A DNA stretch of 64,000 nt from Blastocystis sp. Blastoise (Eukaryota > Sar > Bigyra > Opalinata > Blastocystidae): positions 929,001 through 993,000 of the forward strand of contig JBBPEB010000033.1 of assembly GCA_039096225.1 (NCBI GenBank), given 5' to 3'. Below, in pieces: positions 40,001 through 64,000 of this stretch; the first letter of the stretch is position 1; every line of letters begins with the position of its first letter. A model generated the notes under the pieces. That model was not told the origin of the DNA. It searched no databases and worked only from the letters and a program-made list of their open reading frames with translations. The position numbers were made by a program, and so were the translations under genes.

Positions 40001-42079
40001 CTCTATAAATATATAAACATAATGATAATATATATATAATGATAATATATATATAATGATGATATATAAATACTCAGATTCTTCCCAATTGATAGTATAA
40101 TCAATACGTTCAACTTGTTTTGAAAGTAGACCAAGAGAGAAATATTGAAGAGAACAAACATTAGACGTAGATACAGTATAATAACTACCAGTTAAACCAG
40201 GAAGTAATTCAGCTATATATATATTGAGTTATATTATTATTAGTATTTATAATATACTATTAATATAGATATTGAATTTAGTAGAAGCAGTTCCCATAGG
40301 GCCAGTAGCAGTAACAGTATAAGAAGTAGAGGCACTTGATACCTATATAATAATATAATAATAATATATAATAATAATAATAATAATAAGATAATATATT
40401 TATTAACATACAGTAGGTATACCAGCGATGACTCCAGTAGTAGGATCAATAGTAAGACCATTAGGAAGAGTAGGAGTAATCGTATAAGATGTAACTATAC
40501 CACTACCGATAGTAGGATAACGATTAGGGATTCTACTATTCATTGCACCCATAATATCCTTATATGCTAAGAAAGATGGACCACGACCAGCATAAGTCAT
40601 AATAGTACTATCGATAATAGTTTCAGCAATAGAGGCTGTAGTTGATTTGTATTTAATAGAGAGTTGAGGAGCAGTACCACCATGTTGCATATAAAGAACA
40701 TGTACTAAATGTATACCTATATAAATATAGAATTATGTTTTAAAATAGTAAACATAATAATAATAATAGTAATAATAAACATAATAATAATAAGCATAAT
40801 AATATAATAATAATATACCTGCAGTAAGAGAAGCAGTATTAGATTTAGAGAGAGGTCCATTACGACTACATCCATCATTATTAACAACAATAGTATTATC
40901 AATATATAATATAGAACCATCATCAGAAACAATACTAAATGTATATGTAGCATCTGTAAATATACGTATATAACCAGTAAATATAGCAGTGAAATAATCT
41001 AAAAATCTATATATATATGTATTGTTTAATTCCATTATATATAATATAATTTATAAAAAAAATTATAATAAAAAAATAATAAATATAATAATCATAATAA
41101 ATATAAGAATAAATATATCTACCTTTCATCTAGTCCAGACCAACTGTGAGAATCATCATCAGGACGATATTGATCACTAAATTCAAATTTAGTTTCTAAT
41201 TGACATTTATCTGCTTCATTTGAAGTAAACCATTCCATAGAATGCATAGAACAACCTAAAGTACGTGCATAATAACAGCCACTAAAACCATTTGTAGATA
41301 ATTCAGAAGACTCTATATAGATAATAATATAAATAAAATAATATAATAATAATAAAATAATAATTTAATATAATAATAAACAATAAAATTTAAAAAAAAA
41401 ATTAATAACAATATATATACGAATAAAGCTAATATTAATAGTTGTAGAGATGCTTCCAAAAGTATTTGTAGCAGTAATTTGATATTGAGTAGTAGAAGAA
41501 GTTTGAGTAGGTGTACCATAAATTAATCCAGTAATATTATTAATAGAAATACCTGTAGGTAAAGAAGGAGAAACAGTGACTTGAGAAAATATAGTATTGG
41601 ATCTCATAGGTAAAGAATCCATAGGTACATTAACAACAATCTTTTGACTATCAAATCCATAAGAGATTGTAGTAGGCATATCATAAACTAAATATTCATA
41701 TAAGAATAAAATTTATTAATTAAAAAAAAGAATTTTAAAAATAATATTAAGAAAAAAAAACATACTTCCAATATAAACTTTTACATAATTAGTTCCATCA
41801 GTTACATAATATTCTGTTCTTTGTTGACCACGGACAGGAGTACCATAAAGCTTTTTATTTATAAAATAAAGACCATCGGGTAATTCAGGATTCAAAGAGA
41901 GATTATTACCAGTACAAGTCATTTCTTGCATAGCTATACCTTTGACTAAAGTAAAGCTACTTGTAGGGCAAGATAATCTACTAGGTTGAGCAACAGCAAT
42001 TGCTATATAGGAATATTATTTCAATAAGTATCTTCATCATATTCATACCTAAGAAAAGAAGAAGAATATTCCACTTCAT
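35322..42079 (-). CDS. type I surface receptor: Put_Ig, PA14, discoidin and sushi-like domains, 22 exons
   Basis: Exons (high-low): 42079-42049, 42002-41766, 41687-41421, 41312-41123, 41006-40819, 40716-40412, 40342-40258, 40212-40074, 40002-39894, 39843-39735, 39656-39273, 39124-38905, 38799-38662, 38614-38513, 38410-38313, 38217-37314, 37210-37033, 36969-36651, 36525-36307, 36181-36003, 35909-35560, 35415-35322. Total 4845 nt, 1614 residues, TAA stop. A signal peptide (MKWNILLLFLAIAVAQ) precedes several putative-Ig repeats of the LP[NSDT]G[IL]....G...GTP type, two PA14 domains (about 185-360 and 435-600, with YTFSIVSDDGSILYID), more Put_Ig repeats, a discoidin/F5-8C domain (about 1200-1334, WRENGLPGFIQY), a sushi-like Cys module (1335-1407), a SEA-like region, a transmembrane helix (about 1532-1555) and a basic Ser-rich tail. 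PA14 and discoidin modules bind glycans, so adhesion or nutrient binding is inferred. Confidence 0.9.
36182..36244. repeat. (TA)n intronic microsatellite
   Basis: About 31 TA units inside the intron between exons 19 and 20 of the receptor gene; the acceptor CTATAG is formed at its edge. Confidence 0.9.
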
Positions 42080-43272
42080 TTATATTGTGAAAATAAATAT
42101 TTTTTTGAAGATCAAGACTATTTAGAAAAAGTATTTCATATTATTTCTAATTTTTAGCTTTTAAACACATAAGCCTTCAAACATTGGTTAAAATTAGTAA
42201 TAACCAATGAAATATATTGTTTTTCATGACACAATATTATCTTCTCTATCTTTTTTATGTTTTTGAATGAGATTTGTATGAATAGTGTTGAGTAAGACAC
42301 AACGTCACCACAGAATTATTTCATACAACCTTTTTAATAATAACGAAATAACCAATCAAATCGGTTCTTAGGAAAATTTTTGGTATTGGTTGGCTACTAA
42401 TTGTGTCTACTTCATTTTATTGGAAGAGATCTCCTAGAAAAAGAGTGTTTTAGAATTCTTTCTCTCTTATTATTGTCCATTATTGTTGAATCATGGACTT
42501 GAACTTGTTTTGAACATTCATTTTGACCAGATATCATGCAATTATTTGCATATTCACTGAATAGTCAATAATACATCGTCACTACATTTGTCTTCAGAAA
42601 ATAACGAATATAAAAACACAGTAACTTAACTTTTTATTATATTGTTGACATATAATGAATTAATTATTATTAAAAGAATAGGACAATCTTAAATAGAGTT
42701 CCTGAAAAAGATATGTACATTTAATTAATCATAGAAATAGTGTTTTGAATTGCAATAGTTTTCAAAAGACTTAAATTATATAGTTTATTCATCATATTTT
42801 GACTATAGTATTGCTCTGTTAATGAATATATTGTTAGGTTCTATTAAATCAGTAATATAAAAACATATAAAAGAGAATTAGATCAAAGTAAATTATATAA
42901 AAGATATTTAAACAATTGCTGACGTGTAAATCTTATAAATTTAATAAAATTTTGACTGATTATGATATAGATAATATTTTTTTAGTTTTCTTTTATAGTA
43001 TCTTATATATTATTATAGAATAAACGATGTATTCTATGTCTCTTTAATGAATATTAATATTTCTTTTGAGAATTCAAGTTAGGAAGTTTCAAACCAATTG
43101 TTTATTCATATAGTTATACTAACCTAATGATTGCTATTCACTTGAAATACATGAATATAATCTTACGTTTTGAATAATTAAGATATATGAAGTAGAAAAA
43201 CATAATAAATTTTTTTGTTTCTTTTTGTCAAAATATGAAATCATATAACTAAAGAATGAATAAAATTCCTGA
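42080..43272. promoter_or_regulatory. upstream region of the receptor gene
   Basis: 1.2 kb with no gene. CCAAT-type motifs occur in both orientations at about 42350-42395 (AACCAATCAAATCGG and ATTGGTTGGC), some 270-310 nt upstream of the receptor start codon. The remainder is AT-rich spacer leading to the tRNA gene. Confidence 0.35.
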
Positions 43273-43344
43273 GGCCTGCTGGTCTAGTGGTATGATTCTC
43301 GCTTAGGGTGCGAGAGGTCCCGGGTTCGATTCCCGGGTAGGCCC
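43273..43344 (+). tRNA. tRNA-Pro (AGG)
   Basis: 72-nt cloverleaf with all four arms: acceptor GGCCTGC/GTAGGCC with one G-U pair, discriminator C, box A TGGTCTAGTGG, anticodon stem CTCGC/GCGAG with loop TTAGGGT (anticodon AGG), box B GGTTCGATTCC. No intron and no encoded CCA. ATTTTTTT follows immediately as the Pol III terminator. Confidence 0.97.
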
Positions 43345-44150
43345 ATTTTTTTAATTTGTATAATTTTTTGAGAAGCTATCTTTGTTATGTTTTTTATAAA
43401 ATATAAAGATTTGGTTATTTTTCTGTTCCTATCTATTTTCATGAAAAGACGATAGGTATAGATTTTCATAAAGTATTTTTTGGTGTGTTAGTTGTTCTAT
43501 TGATATCAATATCTACAGAAAATAATATATAACAAAGAATAATATGCATATATACTAATTCTAGAGAATACTATAGTCACATATAATGATAATTATTCCA
43601 TTAAGTAATGTTCAGTGTTCTAATATATATTGACTCAAATATAAATGAAAATATATGATTATAATAATGAAATGATGATAGATTTTGATATATATATTAT
43701 TTTTGTTCATTTTTAATATTCAATATATATTCTATATATATTTTTTAATTAACATATTCCAAAGTCTTCAATTATTTGTAGCAAGAATAGTATATACATG
43801 ATATATATACTTATAAAATAATAAAAAACTGTTCTTTTTCAAAATTAATTCCTTTTTTATATTAATAAATCTATCTTAACTAACACAAAAATTTTCCATA
43901 CATTTAATTAAATATAATATAGAATAAACGATAAAAGTTATAATACATACAGATCATAATTTTAATTTATTATTCACTGAAGATTAATGCTGTTTTTTAT
44001 TTTCATTTATTACAAATAGCGTCTAATAAAAAGCTCATTTTTCATAGATACAAGAAAAAATCCAGTAATATATATCTTTCACAGCATAAAAATAGTTGAA
44101 GATTTCAGATAAAAAGTAAAGTATAACAAAACATTGATTAGCAATTCATA
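43345..44150. other. spacer after tRNA-Pro
   Basis: 0.8 kb AT-rich, nothing recognised apart from the Pol III terminator T run at its start. Confidence 0.4.
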
Positions 44151-44921
44151 TTATTCATCATGCATATAATTAGTAATAATTGTATCAAGTATAGTTTCAT
44201 ATTTTTTAATGATATCTATGTTCTTCTCAAAGAATGAAATAGAATATGTAAAAGCAGAATCATCATAACATTTGATTCTTTCAATACGTTTACATATAAT
44301 TTCAAATTTTTGAATAGTTTCTTGAATATCAGAGTTTGTATTAGACATTAATATGTGAAAGTGAAATGTATTGAATGATATAATCTTCGTACATAACTGA
44401 TTCCATATATACATAAATAATATGCCATTAGGATTTGTTTTTAAATGACAACTTGAGACACCATGAAATGAACTATTAGAACATAAAAATACATAATGCT
44501 TAGCTTCCTTAAAGCTATGAAAACTATCCATTGCATATAATATACCACCTAATACATCTTGACAATGACTTTGACAACCTTTTGCAAATCCACCATAATC
44601 AGGCATTTGATAAAATGAAAAATCAAATACAGATTTATAATTATTACGGTCATATATAGGAGACTTACATAAATGAAAAATTTCTGTATCATCATAATCA
44701 CGAAATACAAAAATCTGAGCCACAACATCATTCTTCATATGAATTCGATTGCAAAATTCACCTTCAAATAAACGTTTGACAAATGAAAGAACTAATCGTT
44801 GATAATTAGCCTCTGTATTTACAGAAGAACGAGTACAACCAAATATGAATGAGAAGAAAAAACCTTTATAATGATTTAAAGGAATTCCATTCTCACATTG
44901 TGATTGATGACCATTATTCAT
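44151..44921 (-). CDS. divergent von Willebrand A-like protein of the alpha-kinase-associated type
   Basis: Single exon, 256 residues, TAA stop. The start is the ATG at 44921 (MNNGHQ); the frame is open nine nucleotides further but has no earlier ATG. The pattern matches the vWA domain found in VwkA-type alpha-kinases: strand 1 FSFIFGCTRSS, the [YF]RDYDD motif after a hydrophobic strand (AQIFVFRDYDD), then GCQSHCQDVLGG..YAMDSF, KHYVFLCSNSSFHG and NPNG, with HFHILMSNTNSDIQETIQKFE near the end. The metal-site first motif, normally D-x-T/S-x-S, has Gly in place of Asp (GCTRSS), so metal coordination may be lost. No kinase domain is adjacent. Eight cysteines and no signal peptide are visible. Function is unknown; a protein-binding role is inference. 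The lack of introns is unusual here. Confidence 0.65.
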   Translation of the reverse strand: MNNGHQSQCENGIPLNHYKGFFFSFIFGCTRSSVNTEANYQRLVLSFVKRLFEGEFCNRIHMKNDVVAQIFVFRDYDDTEIFHLCKSPIYDRNNYKSVFDFSFYQMPDYGGFAKGCQSHCQDVLGGILYAMDSFHSFKEAKHYVFLCSNSSFHGVSSCHLKTNPNGILFMYIWNQLCTKIISFNTFHFHILMSNTNSDIQETIQKFEIICKRIERIKCYDDSAFTYSISFFEKNIDIIKKYETILDTIITNYMHDE

Positions 44922-45889
44922 GTCTTTCAAATGTCTCAGATCAAGTATCTTCTTGATTGAATGATAGAGGAATTGCTAATTTATTATTATATCATAGTAT
45001 TGATGAAATAATAAATAAACAAATAAAAGAATTTCCCTCTTTTCTATTTGTTTTATTTTTGCTTTAATTTTGAAAAACTTTAATTTTTTATATTCTAGAT
45101 AAAGTCAACTATATGAGATTGAAAAAAATTAGCATTTTGTTGATGATGAATTCGTTTTGATGTTGATTCATATTGTTAATTATCGCTTAATAATTGAAGA
45201 AAGTCTTTAGAATAAGTTTGAATGGAAAATAAAAAATAAGCTTCTATGTTGTACATCAAATATAATCTTCAATTAAAGCTGATTTACAATAAATTTACGT
45301 TACTTTTTTCAAATCCATTTTTTCATATGAATAAATCAATTTGATTATTCTAAATTATAAAAAGGAATTCACTATCATATATGAAGTGTTGTGTTTTATA
45401 AAGGAAGTAAAAACAAAACACTATCATTCACTTATTAAAAAATAAAAATTCGATACAAACAATAGAAATTGATAATACTCTCATAAGGAGATAATTAAAA
45501 TTAAAAAACTAAAAAACAAAAAATAGTTTTCACTGAGTATTCTTTCGAATACATATAATACAAATTATATACTAAAATAATTATAAATGATATCATATAT
45601 CATTCTAATGAAAATTTAAAAAATAATTATAAAAATATATAATTCAATGAATAGAAATTGTATATAAATATAGAATAACATTGTAAAATTTAAAAAGTTT
45701 CATATATAATATTATTTAGTTTACAATAAACAAGAAAAAGAGATATATATAAAATTATATATATATAAAACACAAAAGATTGATACAAATAAATAAAAAC
45801 AAAAATATATATATAAACAAAACAAATAAATACATATAAACAAAACAAATAAAAATTAAATAACAATAAATAATATATATATATATATA
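44922..45889. other. spacer between vWA-like gene and giant surface-protein gene
   Basis: About 1 kb AT-rich DNA with (TA)n runs near 45,735-45,890. No genes seen; it contains the promoter of the vWA-like gene and the 3' flank of the next gene. Confidence 0.4.
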
Positions 45890-62846
<16,957 letters not shown>

Positions 62847-63263
62847 TTCCAACATAATTGACACACTCAGATAATATAATAATTCTATATTTTAAATGAT
62901 AATAATGGATATATTATGAAGGAATAAATATGTTTCTTTAAAGTTGAAAAAACATGAATAAAGTTAGAAAGTAACGGCAATTTTGAATTTTCTATTTGTA
63001 CTTTCTTTATATTCATCCAAATTAAAACTGAGCTATTCACATGAAATACTATAATTATCAATTATAAAAAGCATATATTAGAATATATCATTTATAAAAT
63101 GTAAGAAAAAACGTCATTTAAACATTTGAATATGTAAAACAATATTTTTTTTTCACTCTTCATAATTTAGACACCATTATCTTCATTTGAACATTTAAAA
63201 AAATATTTTAAAAAGAAGCAAATAACTGTGTCAATAATCAAAACAAATAAAAAATTAAAAATT
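62847..63263. promoter_or_regulatory. upstream region of the giant gene
   Basis: 0.4 kb between the start codon at 62846 and the tRNA 3' end, AT-rich; the presumed promoter, with no motif that can be singled out. Confidence 0.35.
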
Positions 63264-63335
63264 GGGCCTACCCGGGAATCGAACCCGGGACCTCTCGCAC
63301 CCTAAGCGAGAATCATACCACTAGACCAGCAGGCC
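63264..63335 (-). tRNA. tRNA-Pro (AGG), second copy
   Basis: Identical over all 72 nt to the gene at 43273-43344 but on the minus strand; same AGG anticodon, box A and box B. AATTTTTAATTTTT lies just downstream on the transcribed strand as the terminator. Flanks share only a couple of bases with the first copy. Confidence 0.97.
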
Positions 63336-63631
63336 TCCATAAAAGTTAGAGGGTTTATGGCTATATGAGCAGTATATTCGCATATCTCAAAACATAGTAA
63401 TTGAAATCCTTAATTTTTTAAAACCCTTTTTGTATGAAACTGTATATATTTAGTTCTATTTCATTGATTGATTAATTCTAACATTAGTTAATTTTTAATT
63501 TGATTGATTTCAGAATTATCTATCTGGTTTCACTGTATTCAATAAAAAGTATGCCAATTTATGATTCACCTGTTTTATTGATACATATCTATATCTAGAC
63601 AAACAACTTTATTTATTACTATTAGAAAAAT

Positions 63632-64000
63632 ATGAATAATAAAGATACAAAGGAGTATATTTTCACACTTATACTGAGTGATTCATATTTTTTAGTCTTT
63701 TATATGCTCTATATTGTGAGCGTAGCAATTCAGGTATGCATACAATCTTAATTTTTATATATATTATGTGTTTTATGAAGAATTCATCACTTATAAAAAT
63801 TATATTTCTTAGTAAAGGATTCAGAGAATGAAAAAGATACTAACCCTGATAGTGTATACAATTCAATCAATATATTTTTTTGTTAGTAACATAAATATTT
63901 AGAATCAAACAGAGACTTTTAGTATTCCTTGCGGTCTTACAGATAGTTTTCAAACTGGTTACGTGTACAAAGAATCTGAATTAAAGGATGAAAATGCTGG
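63632..64000 (+). CDS. start of a probable secreted or membrane protein, runs off the right edge
   Basis: Exon 1 63632-63733 is in frame with a hydrophobic segment (YFLVFYMLYIVSVAIQ) that could be a late signal peptide or anchor, and ends at a GTATGC donor. Exon 2 starts at 63903 after TATTTAG and stays open to the window end (TETFSIPCGLTDSFQTG). The phase-0 join gives a continuous frame of 66 residues. A rival first exon begins at 63830 (MKKILTLI) with a GTGTATAC donor, but its phase would put exon 2 into a frame that stops. Family unknown. The coding-like base mix and Cys argue for a real exon 2. Confidence 0.45.

Overview
This is a eukaryotic nuclear window. It is very AT-rich, with spliceosomal introns (donor mostly GTAT[AG], acceptor mostly TATAG), two nuclear-type tRNA-Pro genes, a Ran GTPase, an Mtr4 exosome helicase and a gamma-tubulin complex protein. 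Introns are mostly 40-300 nt and many are little more than (TA)n, (TAA)n or (AAT)n microsatellites, so almost every true gene appears as a string of short open frames. I rebuilt the exon chains by hand from splice sites and reading phase; most long models close with a length divisible by three. All complete genes end in TAA. The species is not identifiable from the sequence alone. The surface-protein repertoire (Put_Ig/PA14/discoidin, GH29 fucosidase) and the Ran P-loop (GDGGVGKTT) make an AT-rich stramenopile such as a Blastocystis/Proteromonas relative a guess, no more.

Layout. 0-3.2 kb: 5' part of a GCP4-like gamma-tubulin complex gene (minus) and a small unknown two-exon gene (minus). 3.2-16.3 kb: a mobile-element province. 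Three copies of one repeat family (L1 3170-4450, L2 about 7500-9545, R about 10757-13493) carry a GC-rich terminal hairpin (L1 and R only) and an internal tRNA-like cloverleaf. L2 and R are inverted around the first exons of a CACTA/Tnp2-type transposase gene (10066-16334, five exons), and copy R lies inside its third intron. Between L1 and L2 sit an array of decaying homologous exon-like units and a polypyrimidine tract. 16.3-20.7 kb: gene-poor low-complexity DNA with degenerate tandem repeats and a palindrome. 20.8-21.9 kb: an intronless tyrosine recombinase. 22.6-24.5 kb: secreted alpha-L-fucosidase (minus). 25.7-26.8 kb: Ran (plus). 27.1-31.5 kb: Mtr4 (minus). 32.8-34.4 kb: BTB/T1-TLDc protein (minus). 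35.3-42.1 kb: 22-exon surface receptor of 1614 aa (minus). 43.3 kb: tRNA-Pro(AGG) (plus). 44.2-44.9 kb: divergent von Willebrand A-like protein (minus). 45.9-62.8 kb: a 72-exon gene for a 3366-aa single-pass surface protein (minus). 63.3 kb: a second, identical tRNA-Pro (minus). 63.6 kb to the end: the start of a probable secreted or membrane protein (plus).

Together the genes mix housekeeping functions (nuclear transport, RNA surveillance, microtubule nucleation) with a secretory/surface set: two very large type I membrane proteins with adhesin-like ectodomains and a lysosomal or secreted glycosidase. The most unusual material is the 3-16 kb region, where a covarying tRNA-like structure is embedded in inverted repeats and one repeat copy has become an outsized intron of an apparently intact transposase gene.
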